This document shows, piece after piece, positions 23,442 through 35,015 of a stretch of 64,000 bases of DNA; the first letter of the stretch is position 1, and each line of letters begins with the position of its first letter. The stretch is from the NCBI GenBank assembly GCA_003956705.1, contig QZCP01000679.1, positions 152,348 through 216,347 of the forward strand, in the 5' to 3' direction. The notes below the pieces were generated by a model. The model saw nothing but the letters and a program-made list of their open reading frames with translations. It was not told where the DNA came from and did no database searches. The position numbers were made by a program, and so were the translations under genes. This stretch comes from Brevipalpus yothersi. Its lineage: Eukaryota; Arthropoda; Arachnida; Trombidiformes; Tenuipalpidae.

Positions 23442-24168
23442 TTTTTCTCAGAATTTAACAGACAAAACTTTTTTGGTGTAAAAATTTTCCGGTGAATATA
23501 TTGAAAATGATGGAAAATTCAGTGGACTGATGGTGAAGAAAGATGAGATGAAAATCACTCATTTCCAGCCAAATCCTCCAATTTATCGCCCCCACTTCTC
23601 GCTCCACCCACAATTGAGTACCTTAATCGTGAGATGAACACGATTGAATTTTAATTTGATGCCTCTATTGAATGAAATAATTCATGAGTCATGCTAGTAG
23701 AACTTTTTTCTGATATTGAACGAAAAAAGGAGGCTGCTTTAATATGCCTCAAGCTTTGACAATCTTCTCAATTTTCTCTTGGAAAATTCCTCCAAAAAGA
23801 GCTAGAGAATACTTTTTTCATGGAAATTTTCGAAATCCGATCAGACTTCCGCATTGATAAAGTAAGGAGTGTAGGGACTGGAATCTTCTCCGTTCAATGG
23901 TGAAAAATGCATTTTTGTAGTGGACATTTTGAGTATTCAATAATAATTTAAGAGATTTTGTCTCATGCTCAGCCTAGAATAGCTTAATTAGGAAGATTCT
24001 TGAGACAAACTTGCCTTAAGTTTTCCTGCTCAAATTTTGATTGAGCGATTCGAAGTGTGAGTCTAATCCAGAGTTTTTTCAAGACTTATCAACAGAATTC
24101 GTCCAAACGATGTGGCGTGATACTCTTGATAATAGCTTAACCATTGAATTAAAAGGGAATTCTCACAA

Positions 24169-24231
<63 letters not shown>

Positions 24232-25275
24232 GATGTGTCGGGAGATCAAGAACGTGAGTATTCTCTGATTTCGAGAGTGATTTCATAGCAAAAAATTGAA
24301 ACTTTGCCATAAAATTTTGATTGTTTACCCAAATTTGATATTCAAGCGTGGCGATATTCATTGATTATGAAAGAATCACGTTGTTGAAGTAGGCACATTT
24401 ATGTAGCAACGAGCACAAAAGAAAATGAGTAAACATTGGATTTGTTACAAAGGATTCAAATTCCATGTGCTTCGGTCAGCGTTCTCAAGGATTGAAGAGA
24501 GAGAGAGAGAGAGAAATGGAAGATAAGACTTAATTTTTGTACCTCATAGACATCAATCTGGATGCGTGCTGAATTAACTTTCAAGATGAGGTGTTGAGGA
24601 AGCCAATTTAGAATTGCAATAGTTGATTTAAAAGTTCTACATCTCGAAACTCAATGGTGGTAAGTGTTTCACTTTGATGTGATAGAATGAATAAAGTGAA
24701 AATATTCAATTGATAATTGGGAGAAGTTAAAAAAAATGGTCAACAACTGTTAGTGATGAGAATGAATTTTTTTATTTTTGAAGCTAATTATACACATTTT
24801 TGACAGACCAATGATACAAGTCATCACAAATGATTGTGGTTTTGGCTGCAAAAAGAAGACTAATTTTATTTCCGTTGGGCTTGCCATCCCCATTTGGTAA
24901 CACCTAGGGAAAGACAGAGGCCAAAAGTAACGAATGTCCGATTAAAAGAAGATGAGAAGGGTGTCTTGAGATTGACAATAAAAATCGGAGAGTATGGACC
25001 ATGAAATGCTCATGGGTGTAAAAATTAGTTGCTTGGTAAAAATTAAAACCAATAGATAAAAAGACGTGATTTTCTCAGTGTGAGAGATTACAACAAAAGA
25101 CGAATTTTCCCAGAGTTTCTACGATTAATAAATGGAACTCATGCATAGACACTTCTAAGCTGGGATATATTGCCCAGAAGATCGATTGAGTACTTTGATA
25201 GACGCTGAAATCTCAATTTATGAGATATCAGTGGACACTTGAAACAAAGATCGACCACGAGAGATCATGTGATCA
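23442..25275. other. Intergenic: upstream of transporter array, 3' of polo
   Basis: No supported exon. It contains the GA array at 24170-24226 and a shorter GA run near 24500-24515. The polo-proximal part is probably the polo 3' UTR. Confidence 0.55.
24170..24226. repeat. (GA)n microsatellite
   Basis: About 28 AG units with one interruption (AGAAAGAG). Confidence 0.95.
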
Positions 25276-27498
25276 CTATCGACCTCTTATATTGACCCTT
25301 CCATTATTTCGCATGGGTTGGGTCATCAGACGATTGATAACGTCCCTCGCATACCGAAGTTTGCTGTGCAACTCCACTGTACAGCCGAATTGTTGGAGCA
25401 GTGATAGTCTATATGTTCGGAATTCTCGACTTTGATTCACATAGGTGATGGCTCCTAAGTGTGGGCATAAGATCAATTTTGTATGATCTTGGAAGAAATT
25501 CATTTGGACACTTCCATTGGTCAAATGGAATATGATCGCGTTGCGTGTTCGAGACCAATTATTGAGGTAAGGGATACGTGAAAGTTCATCTTTTTCTTCG
25601 AGATCGACATCTCGATGGCCAGTTTGGAGTAGATGCTCGTTCATATAGTTTCTGAAATATCTGAGAAGAGTAATCTTCTTTCGCAAACACTCGGGAGGAG
25701 TTTCTAGAGTATGATAATGCTCAGTTCCATCTCTTTCGATATAATGTAAATTGTGTCCATCAGCAAGTAAGAGTATACGAGTAACATCGTTGAAGAGTAT
25801 ACCGATTGAGCTATCGCAAAGTTGATATCCGATGCCATATCTATCCGTGTAGTCAACCCACTTGCTTATCCAATAAATTGGAACTGAGGCTGGATCTTCC
25901 GCATCATCGCGTAACTCTCCTCCGTATTGCTCGGGACGTGCGTTGATGAATTGTTGTAGCTGCTCAAAAAGTTCTCTAAGACCGAAATCTGTCGCAGGAC
26001 GCGGGTGGGCTGGAGGCTGTGCTTGAGGAGCCGCCGGTCTTGCGGGAGGTGCAGCTTGTTCTCTGTTGTTGGGTCTGTTGTTTATGTTGTTATTATTATT
26101 GTTATTATTAATATTTCTTTCACGCTTGGCGACAATTTGCGGTTCATTTGATGGCTTAGGCTCTTGATCTGCTTGTTCATTGTTCTGTTTTTTGTCCACA
26201 AGTGGTCTTCGAGGTGAAACGATAACTTCTTGTGGCATAATAGATAAACGGCCATTGGTAAACCTCGGAGCCATTGTTAGACAAGACTGAGGTAACTTGG
26301 AGGGAATATAGTTCTTGGTGAGATACGAATCTTTCAGAATGGCCTCCATGGATGGACGCTCTTTCGGGTTGGCACGAAGCATTTGTTGGATGAAAAGCTT
26401 GGCTTCTTGTGGTACATGGGCTGGAATCTCATAATCATTGTTTCGGATTCGCCTGTAAGTGTCTTTTAACTCACTTGTTTCGAATGGTGGCTTACCGACG
26501 AATAGAGTATATACAATACAGCCCAGAGACCATACATCAACTTCAAAACCATGGCCTTTCTTCATCAAAACCTCGGGCGCAATATAATTGGGCGTTCCAC
26601 ATAAGGTGAGTTTTCGATCATGATCAGCGGTAATTTTAGTGGCCAAACCAAAATCACCGACCTTCACTTCCATATCTTCATTCAAGAATAAATTTCCTAG
26701 TTTGAGATCACGATGAACTATCTTGTTTGAGTGAAGGTAGTGGCATGCCAAAGCAATCTGGCGTACCATGTATCTTATTTCCGGCTCCGAGAAAACTTTT
26801 CTCCTCTTGTGCATTTCCATGAGTGACTGGCAATCAGCAATGGAAAGATAAAGTTATGTAAAATTTACACAAAAGTAGATAAAACTTACCCTTTTGCTGC
26901 ATAGTTCCAGTACGATATAGATATTGTTTGTATCCTCAAAATAACTGAAAAAATTAACTATATTTTTGTGCTTGATACTTCGATGAATATGAATTTCTTG
27001 GCTCATCTTAAGTTGATAGAGAATATAAAAAAGAAGAAAAAAGTTAACAAATCACACCCAAATCAGGGTCACATGAGCACAGAGGTCGAATATGCGAATG
27101 ACACAATTTGCATCTCTTCCAATCTCCATGGACTCACCTTTTCCTTTTGATCTGAATTTTTTATCTGTGCTTTAGCGATGACTTTACCAGCGAAAATAGT
27201 TTTTGACGGCAATTCGATGAGCTCATAACATCTTGCAAATCCTCCCTGTAAAAATAAATCGAGATCAGAAGACAAATGAGATCACACACACACACACACA
27301 ATTACACAATCAGACAATGTGATAAAGGTAAATAACTTTTTACAGGTCACTTTTACCATAGAAAATAGTAAAGTAGAGAGAAAGTTGAAAAGTAATTCAG
27401 CTTACTTTGCCAAGAAATTTACCGCGTTGATACTTTTTACGATTAGTCGGGTCTGACACTATATCAGGAATAATGTATGGTACTTCCTGGCGAGCCAT
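25276..27498 (-). CDS. polo: Polo-like kinase 1 (Polo)
   Basis: Mitotic Ser/Thr kinase of centrosomes, kinetochores and cytokinesis. Exons are 27498..27406, 27245..27138, 27006..26890 and 26826..25276, all phase 0, encoding 622 residues. The glycine loop GKGGFARCYE is followed by HRDLKLGNLFL (catalytic loop), DFG and the activation segment LTLCGTPNYIAPEVL, with the Thr equivalent to human T210 just before LCGT. After the kinase domain comes an unusual linker rich in Asn (near residue 350, NNNNNNNNINN) and Ala/Pro. The C-terminal polo-box domain is complete: YWISKWVDY (phosphopeptide Trp) and FFQDHTKLIL (His/Lys pincer). It is slightly longer than human PLK1 (603). The ATG context gives MARQEVPYIIPD. 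A tRNA gene lies 340 bp upstream. Confidence 0.98.
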
Positions 27499-27836
27499 CA
27501 CGATTCAGTGTTGTATAAATACCCACACACAGACACTCTCAACTAATCAACAATCAAAATTGATTGAAAGATGATCAAGCACACACACACACACAGACAG
27601 TAAGGGACAAAGAACTTATAATAACGATAATGCAAGTGTGTATCTTCCCTTGTGAGTCTATTTAAATTGGCGCTGGCCAATCGGCATCCTTCTACAAAAT
27701 TCAAATTTCATTTGTAGCGCTTCTGGTGGCGTCCTCTATGATCAACGTTACCATGGTGATGTATACTGAGTGGGTGGAGCAGAATTTAAAAGGAAAGTAA
27801 AAAGAAGGCTGCAGAGAGAGAGAGAAAAACTTATGC

Positions 27837-27909
27837 CGCCCAACGTGGGGCTCGAACCCACGACCCTGAGGTTAAGAGCCTCATGCTCTACCGACTGAGC
27901 TAGCCGGGC
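27837..27909 (-). tRNA. tRNA-Lys (anticodon CTT)
   Basis: 73 nt, no intron. The acceptor arms GCCCGGC and GTTGGGC pair with two G-T wobbles. The A box is TAGCTCAGTCGG and the B box is GGTTCGAGCCC. The anticodon loop CTCTTAA carries CTT. CCA is not encoded, as expected for a eukaryotic nuclear tRNA. It lies between the divergent polo and GCLC genes. Confidence 0.97.
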
Positions 27910-28631
27910 AGGACAGTTGGCGAGGGCCGAAAACGTTGAACATATTAAAGTGAACGTTGATTGACTCAATCGATGCTGATAATATTTCCATTATCTAGAT
28001 GATCAGGATGATTGAAGGAAAAAATTTGAACATTATCGCTTGATCAGGTTGGGTGTAGTGGGCAGTGAGTTTGCATTCATAATTGGTATGACCAATTGGT
28101 GCATTTGTTTTAGAGTCTCAGAGAAAATTCCGTTTAATTGGTAAGTTCGTGCAAGGTATGTATATATGTGTGCCTGTGCGCAAAGAGAGAGAGAGAGAGA
28201 AGAGAGAGTTTCTGTAATACAGAGAGAATCGAGAGATGTTTAAGTGCTCTCGTACATCAGATGTACTCATCTGATGTGCACAGAGAGAGAGAGAGTAGGT
28301 CTGATGTGCTCATTTTTTTTCGGGATTGTTGTTATTGTTATTGTTATTATTACTGATCGTGTATCATTTTCACTTTGATGTGTGTGTGATCATTATTCAT
28401 CCATTCAGCCCTGGCTATCTCTGATTGATTGGAGTGAAAATTGTGTTGCAAAATTATTTCATACAAATCTACTCACAATTTGAACGGCTCACTTTGCCCA
28501 GCTTCGAAGCTCTCTCTCTCTCTCTCTCTCGTGAATAATCACGATATTGTTTTCACTTGAACATTTTTTTGCATTCTCTTTGCTCTCTTTTCGTGTCTTC
28601 TTCTTCTTACTTTACTATTGTTCATATTCAA
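27910..28631. other. Intergenic: upstream region of GCLC
   Basis: No exon seen. It contains a TGACTCA motif, GA runs near 28187-28208 and a TTGTTATTG-type repeat near 28325-28350. Confidence 0.55.
27962..27968. promoter_or_regulatory. AP-1/CNC-type TGACTCA motif upstream of GCLC
   Basis: TGACTCA is the core bound by AP-1 and by CNC-Maf (Nrf2/CncC) dimers. In animals these control the GCLC gene. Here it is about 660 bp upstream of the GCLC ATG, next to the tRNA. The full antioxidant-response consensus (TGACnnnGC) is not met, so this is only suggestive. Confidence 0.25.
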
Positions 28632-31173
28632 ATGGGTTTATTAACTTCCGGTGAGCCATTATCATGGAATGAGACACAAAAGTATGCCGAATATGTTCGA
28701 GAACATGGTATTATTCAGTTCATCAATGTTTACAATCGATTGCGAGATAGGCAAGATGAATTTCTCAAGTGGGGCGATGAGGTGAGGAAAGCCAACAAGT
28801 TATCGAACATTAGTTTTGTCTCAAGAATAAGAGGAAAAGAATATGTAAATTTGTGTTTAGAATTAACTTTAGTATGTTCGTATCTATGTTTTCACTGATC
28901 AATATTTTTCATGATAATGCCACTTCTGCCATCATGCATGGAGAGGGTGGTGGAAAGAAAAAAGTTCCAAATTAATGTAGTTAATCTTCTCCATCTCTAG
29001 GTGGAATATATGTTGGTCAGATTTGATCATGTGAATCAGAAGGCAAGATTATCTCTCAAAGCTGAGCCCATTCTTGGTGAAATGAATGAAAGAGAGGCAC
29101 AAGAAAAACAGAAACCTAATGCAACACTTGCTTCTCTGTGGAGACCAGAGGTATACTTCAGAGATAAAAACGCCTCTCAACAAACACTTGATTCGATCAA
29201 CTTGTCTCTTTCTCTTTTTTTCTCTTTCTTTTATCTGATTTATCTATTAAGTTTGGTGCTTTCATGGTGGAAGGAACTCCAGGAGTACCATACGGTGATC
29301 TGTGCAAAGATTTGACCAAAGTAGAAGATAATATGAGATTTCGTCGGCGGGAAATCGAAGCCCTTCTCGAACCGGACGAAGCATTATTGTGTTTGACCAG
29401 TTTTCCGAGGTATTAGAGATGATAAAAAAAATTATCCTCTCTACTAGATTTACTAATCTATCTCACTATTCTTAGACTGGGAACTGATGATTTTACTTGG
29501 CCTAAAGCTAAGCTAGATCCGAAAAACAGTCCCACTGGGTCCATTTTTATCCCTGATGAAGCGATATTTGGTGGACATCCTCGTTTCCGGTTAGTTGGCT
29601 AAGAATTTTGAACTTGGATTGTGCTGCAATTTTAAGAGTGATGGGCTCACCAAAATTCAAGCATATCCTTGGTACTTGCTCGTGTTTTTTAGCTTTTGAA
29701 AGAGTTTCTCACATGTGCGATTCCTCGTTTACTTATTTCTGATTCGTTTTTTGTTTGAAAACATCTCTCTTACTTGCATTATCTAGGACACTTGCTCGGA
29801 ACATTCGTCAACGGAGAAAGCGTCGCGTGATCATCAACATACCAATTTTTCTTGATGAAAAAACTCCTAGACCTTTCATCGAACAATTTGATGATGAAGA
29901 GGCCAAAAAAGCTGTCAAAGAAAATCATATTTACATGGACCATATGTGTTTTGGCATGGGTTGTTGCTGTCTACAAGTAACTTTCCAGGCATCAAATTTA
30001 GGAGAAGCTCGCAATCTTTATGACCAACTCACCCCCTTATGTCCAATACTACTTGCCTTGAGTGCCGCATCTCCTATCCATCGAGGTCTGATCAGTGGTT
30101 TAGACTGTAGGTGGACTGTTATAGCTCAATCCGTAGATGATCGAACCAAAGAAGAGCTCAACGAAGAGCCATTGAAAGACTGCAAATTTCGCATCAACAA
30201 ATCTCGCTACGATTCTGTGGACTCATATTTATCTGAAGCTGGCGAAAAGTATAGCAATATACCTTTGGTGTATGATCGAAAGTATTATCAAAAAATGATT
30301 GAGGGCAATGTTGATCCCATCATGGCCCGCCATATTGCTCATTTATTCATTCGTGATCCCATTAGCCTATATAAAGAAAAACTCGATCAAGACGATACCA
30401 TAGATATGGACCATTTTGAAAATATTCAATCCACTAATTGGCAAACTATGCGATTCAAACCTCCACCATCCTCAGAGCCTAACATTGGCTGGAGAGTCGA
30501 ATTCCGTCCAATGGAAATTCAATTGACTGAGTTCGAGAATGCTGCTTTCGTGGTGTTTATAGTACTTTTAACAAGGGTAATTTTGACTTATTCGCTTAAT
30601 TTATTGATTCCTTTGTCTAAAGTCGATGAAAATATGGTTGAAGCTCAGAAAGAAGATGCAATCAACAAGTGCAGATTCTGGTTTCGTAAAGATATTTCAC
30701 TAAAGAAAGCATGTGAAGTGAGTGAAGAATCAAATGACACACGTAATCCTAACATTGAAACTGCCAACTCCGATATTGACACTGATCATCAAAATGACAA
30801 TTATATGGTTAAAATGAGTGTAGATGAAATAATCAACGGTAAACCAGGACACTTTCCTGGCCTTAGATTTTTCTTGAACAAATATCTTCTTGATTCTCAA
30901 ATGGAAGCGGAAACCCAATGTTGGATCAATCAATATTTAAACTTGATATCGTTCAAGGCAGCAGGAAAAGCTCAAACAACAGCCAAATGGATCAGAGAAT
31001 TTGTCATGAATCATCCAGATTACAAGAAAGATTCCGTAGTGAGTGATAAAGTTAATTATGATCTTCTGAAAGAGATCGATGCTATGACGAAGGGTAAGGT
31101 GCGAAGTAGATCTCTCCTGCCTGATGAAATACAAATTAAAAATAGCCCAAATTCCACCAAGTTCACCAAGTGA
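28632..31173 (+). CDS. GCLC: Glutamate-cysteine ligase catalytic subunit
   Basis: Rate-limiting enzyme of glutathione synthesis: joins glutamate and cysteine using ATP, in the cytosol. Exons are 28632..28781, 29001..29150, 29252..29409, 29476..29589 and 29787..31173, giving 652 residues (human 637). Exon phases are consistent throughout. The start MGLLTSGEPLSWNET matches the conserved N-terminus. Other landmarks are LKWGDE|VEYMLV across intron 1, FMVEGTPGVPYG, ITSFPRLG-type TSFPRLG, HIYMDHMCFGMGCCCLQVTFQA, CRWTVIAQSVDDRT, YDSVDSYLS, NIQSTNWQTMRFKPPP and WRVEFRPMEIQLTEFENAA. The C-terminal third (FPGLRFFLNKYL, WIREFVMNHPDYKKDSVV) is also conserved. AATAAA occurs at about 31503, 330 nt after the stop. 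Complete, no odd residues noticed. Confidence 0.98.
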
Positions 31174-31827
31174 ATTCAGAACACTCCTCATATTATATAC
31201 TAGTACTTGGCTAGCTCGATCATTTTTCTTTATGGAAACTTTTCTGCCCTCAAACTCACGTGTTCTCGAGAAGCTTGTTAGCAACTATCATTTTTTCAGC
31301 TTGTGATAATAGATCAAATAAGTAAATACTAGTTCATCCTCCGATTTTTTTTCGTACTCATCTCTTATTGAGCATGCCGTTACGAACGGAGTAACTTTCA
31401 AACCTGCCATTTTTTACATGTTATGAAAGATTTTGAATATTCTATTAAGTACGATGTGTTGTTAATCGTTTTGTTCATGTCAAGTACTCGAGAGAAAAAG
31501 CAATAAAGAACTGAAAGTCATGAATTGGCATTTCCTCATTGACTCGCTCATTTTCTTCCAGAATTCTGAAGATGAACTAAGCTCATCATCATCGAATTGA
31601 TACTGACGATGAATAATAATAGCCGACTGATCAGTTGAATCGAATCGAATGTGGTGATTCACTTTGCTAGTGGTTATTTGAAGAATGAAATGTACTTGTA
31701 CTAGATTCAATAAGGAAAAAATTCCTCTGTTTTCAAATCTGAATAAGAAATTTTTGAGCGATATCATGATACAGAAAGGAGGAAAAATTGGAAGGAATAG
31801 AATCTCTGGTTGTGAAGAAAAACTTTT
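31174..31827. other. Convergent 3' flanks of GCLC and CHMP2B
   Basis: No exon seen. It holds a plus-strand AATAAA at about 31503-31508 that could serve GCLC. Confidence 0.55.
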
Positions 31828-32821
31828 TCAAGTTCTCAATTTGGCCAATTGAGCTTCAAGATCAGCATCAGAAACACTATCTGAGGTGCTTGCCGATCCA
31901 ATTTTGCCTTTTACGACTGGTGCTTCAGCGAGTTTACCCTTGATCTCGATTCCGATTTCATCCAAAACTTGATCAATGATACCATTTTGTTCATCTTCAT
32001 CACCAGACTCCTCAAATACATCGGCAAGGGTTTCGTCAACTGAAGGAGACAAAGAATCATTAGGCAAAAAAATCAAATTCGGATTGTCATGATGATGAGT
32101 AAAGATTCAACAGAAATAAGGCAGTTATGATTCATCAAGGTACATAAGCATTGCATTGATGATTGGAAATGACACTTACTCATATCCTGCTTCATATCCA
32201 TCTTGGCATTTTCTTGTTGGAAATCTCGCATTTCTTTCATGACCTTTCCTGGATTAACGTGTTGATTGATATCTTTAAGTGTTTTAGTTGTGGAAGACAT
32301 GGCTCCAGCCACTTTAGAGCTAGCATGCATGACTTTGGCTTGATTACCAACTGAACTAACTTGTGAACCAGCAACCATACATCTTGTTTTCTGTTGTCTC
32401 AATTGGATAAGCTGCTTTGCGAGTATAGTACAAGCCTATAGATTGATTTTAGGATCAAATATTTCATTAATTCTTTTTTGGGACAATTTGAAATGGATAG
32501 TTTAACAACAAACCTTCTTATTACCCTGTTGAGCGGCCTTCTTGATCTCCGCTTCCAATTGCTTTTCTTGTCTCTCTAAATCTCTTTTACTTCGTTCCAA
32601 ATCTCTTGTGACTTTTCTAAGATCTCTTGATTGGCTTTTCAATTGTTCTACAATAATTAAACATTCATTTTCGATAATATTCCCTAGTAATCATGATAGA
32701 TTCCATGATTTTGCACTCAGATCAAAGATGATTGTACACAAATCATGCAGTTCGACATCACAATCTACCTCCCACAAACTCTATTCTTACCTTCAGCCGT
32801 TGGCTTCTTGAACCAATTCAT
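31828..32821 (-). CDS. CHMP2B: Charged multivesicular body protein 2 (CHMP2B/Vps2-like, ESCRT-III)
   Basis: ESCRT-III subunit acting on endosomal membranes in multivesicular-body sorting and membrane scission. Exons are 32821..32791, 32647..32514, 32435..32180 and 32039..31828; phases close correctly and the product is 210 residues (human CHMP2B 213). It has a basic N-terminal half with coiled-coil helices (ERQEKQLEAEIKKAAQQGNKKA), KVMHASSKVAGAMSSTTKT, MRDFQQENAKMDMKQDM, and an acidic linker (EESGDEDEQ). The conserved NGIIDQVLDEIGIEI follows, then a C-terminal MIM1-like helix DADLEAQLAKLRT for binding Vps4 MIT domains. The GAMSSTTKT and KMDMKQDM stretches favour CHMP2B over CHMP2A. The initiating exon is only 31 nt. 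Confidence 0.94.
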
Positions 32822-33226
32822 GGTCACAGATCAGTCAAATCAGATCACAATCAAACTATGTCAATACAGAGAATATCATAAAATCAGAAGACAAATTGAG
32901 CTTATTTCGTTTTCAAGAATCAGATTATTGAATCATATTATGATAACATGAATCACATTCACAGCTGATTTTCAGACTTGCTCTGTGAAAATGTAAACAA
33001 AATGATGACGAAATGCAAAGCTTAACAAATCAAAAATGATGTCCACTGAGTTGTGTTTTCGAGTTGAATTTTTTTCGATCATCAATTCGTTTACATCAAT
33101 ATCTTGAATTTGACTTCGTTCTGCAAGATACCATACCATGTCATATCGATGGTAAGAGAACGAATTGATAGACTAAAGAAAATAGAATCACTGCCATAGC
33201 TGATACATTCTCAAAAGAATGTGGAC
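32822..33226. other. CHMP2B 5' flank
   Basis: AT-rich, no exon seen; ends at the left inverted repeat of the candidate element. Confidence 0.5.
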
Positions 33227-33380
33227 AAAGGACATGTCCGGAAATGGCCTGTTTGGGATTTTGAAAGTTTTAATCGATTCTAGACGAACTTTCGACGAGG
33301 ATCACGAATATCAGGTCAAAAATTATGCCAGATGAACTAAATTCGAGATGAGAAAAAAAATGTTCTGAAGACCGAATAGT

Positions 33381-33597
33381 GATAACACTTTCTTATCTTT
33401 TATCGAGAGTGAGATAAGATGAGACATATCTCAGGTCCCGGAAATTGGGAGAAGTTGGTCAAAGTAAGCTTTTTTCGATATTTTCAAAGTCAAGAAGGAG
33501 AAAACTTTAACTGATAACATTTTCTTATCTTTCATCGGAAGTGAGATAAGATGAAGTGTAACTCATGCCTCACTTGTTGGGCAGAGTTTATCAAAAA
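33381..33597. repeat. Two-copy tandem repeat, period 132, with GATA inverted repeats
   Basis: Copies begin at 33381 and 33513. Each has GATAACA, then TCTTATCTT and, 12-13 nt on, GAGATAAGATGA: an inverted repeat of TCTTATCT and AGATAAGA that also makes paired GATA-factor cores. Similarity fades over about 85 nt. Confidence 0.7.
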
Positions 33598-33802
33598 TAT
33601 CTTTTGATTGCCTCATCCTTAGTTTAATTCATCGAATTCATTCTATTCAATCAAAGAATACCAGAGCCCTGTCAGTGTTAAACAGCCAGCACCACGTGAA
33701 GGTAGGGATGGATTTTGACTGACCACGGACAGTTTTTTAAAGTGGTTGTCCTCGCCTCCACTTGCTTGATATTTATGGAGCTCGCACTTTGAAGCCCTTC
33801 TC

Positions 33803-34339
33803 ATGGAGCAGGTCAAGCCCACTCTTCTGCTCAGGAGGACTCAGTCCCTTATCAATTCTGATACTGGAACTTATGGTCCAAAGTGGATCAACAGCTACAA
33901 GACAGAGTGTCGGAAAAAAGGTTTACATACTAGCGTAAGTATTTCGAAAAGTGGAAAGCATATTCGACTTACCAAGTTTTCTATCTTCCAGTTAAGGTTA
34001 CACCAAGATCCCTTAGAGTTTCTTGAGGCTTTTGCCACCTATGGTATTGATGTTGACTCCCCTTATTTTCTACGAGCCAAACTTCCATCGAGATTCCGTA
34101 GGAACAAGGTTTATCAAGTATTTGTCTTGATTGATCTTGATGGAGAAGGGACAGAAAGAGCCGTCGATTGGTACTGCAAATGCATGTCTGGCCGAAGGAC
34201 CATAAGTCCTTGTGAGCATGCACTTTGCTTGCTATCAATCGTCGGAAGTGGTTTTGAGAGTCCTGCTCCAGCTTCTCCGCTCGATCATGCCCTTGATCGA
34301 ATTCAGGGGAGAACTGAAAGCTCTCAAGTGGATTGGTAG
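33803..34339 (+). CDS. SWIM-type zinc finger protein, probably transposon-derived
   Basis: 178 residues if read straight through, ATG at 33803. The C-terminal half has Y-LRAKLPSR...KVYQVFVLID and then WYCKCMSGRRTISPCEHALC, which gives the SWIM zinc ligands C-x-C-x(n)-C-x-H. The order FLRAK-SR, V-WYC-C-G-R, C-H resembles SWIM proteins carried by arthropod DNA transposons. That link is from family memory, not a search. A stretch at 33935..33991 has a perfect donor (GTAAGT) and acceptor (TTCCAG), is 57 nt, in phase 0 and stop-free. Splicing would give 159 residues; both forms are coding. It sits inside the 18-bp inverted repeats. It could be a remnant or a co-opted gene. Confidence 0.6.
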   Translation: MEQVKPTLLLRRTQSLINSDTGTYGPKWINSYKTECRKKGLHTSVSISKSGKHIRLTKFSIFQLRLHQDPLEFLEAFATYGIDVDSPYFLRAKLPSRFRRNKVYQVFVLIDLDGEGTERAVDWYCKCMSGRRTISPCEHALCLLSIVGSGFESPAPASPLDHALDRIQGRTESSQVDW

Positions 34340-35015
34340 GTATTCGAAACAAACATGAGTCTCCCCTCTCTTGATCAGTCATATTCTTGATCTCTTTTCA
34401 GAATACCAAGAAATTTTGGCCTATTTTTTAGTTAATACTCATTGTATGATTTACTCATTTATCTTGTATTGCTTTTTATGTACAATTTTCGATCACATTT
34501 AATCCATTCATGAAAATAACACCCAATCTCCAACAAAAAATCATGTTCATATTTCACTCTATTACATAATGAAGAAAACGCGACTGATGAATCAATGCCG
34601 GGAAAGCAATTGAGCTAGTTAAGTTATGAACTGAGAAGGTCCATTCCTATTCAAAATCATAGAGACGAGGAATCACCAACTCAATTATCAATTATCATGA
34701 TTAACCCTACAGACTCTTCTCAATCTATCAAAAAAATCAACATTTTTTGAAAAAAATCATTTTTCACTTCTAAAAATTCACTCAAACTGAGATAATAACT
34801 CATTCATGAATGATCTAATCTAAAATCATGCATCTTGTGTGCTTATCAGCAAAAATCCGCGATTTTTGACTGTTTTGATGCCGAACTTTGAACCCCGGAA
34901 ACTTCCTGACCTTTGACCTGGGCAGCCCAAAATTGGTATCATAGTAATCTGTAGTTGATGTACTTTCAGAATATATAATTTTTATCAAAATCGGACATGG
35001 GCCAAAAAAGCCCGT
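34340..35015. other. Right interior of candidate element
   Basis: No supported gene. A minus-strand open frame at 34815-35051 overlaps the inverted repeat and is probably non-functional element sequence. Confidence 0.4.

Noticed and set aside
24041..24361. Opposing Arg-Glu and Ser-Leu repeat ORFs
   Set aside because: Translation of the (GA)n array, not genes.
30937..31284. Minus-strand ORF of 115 codons
   Set aside because: Shadow of the GCLC last exon.
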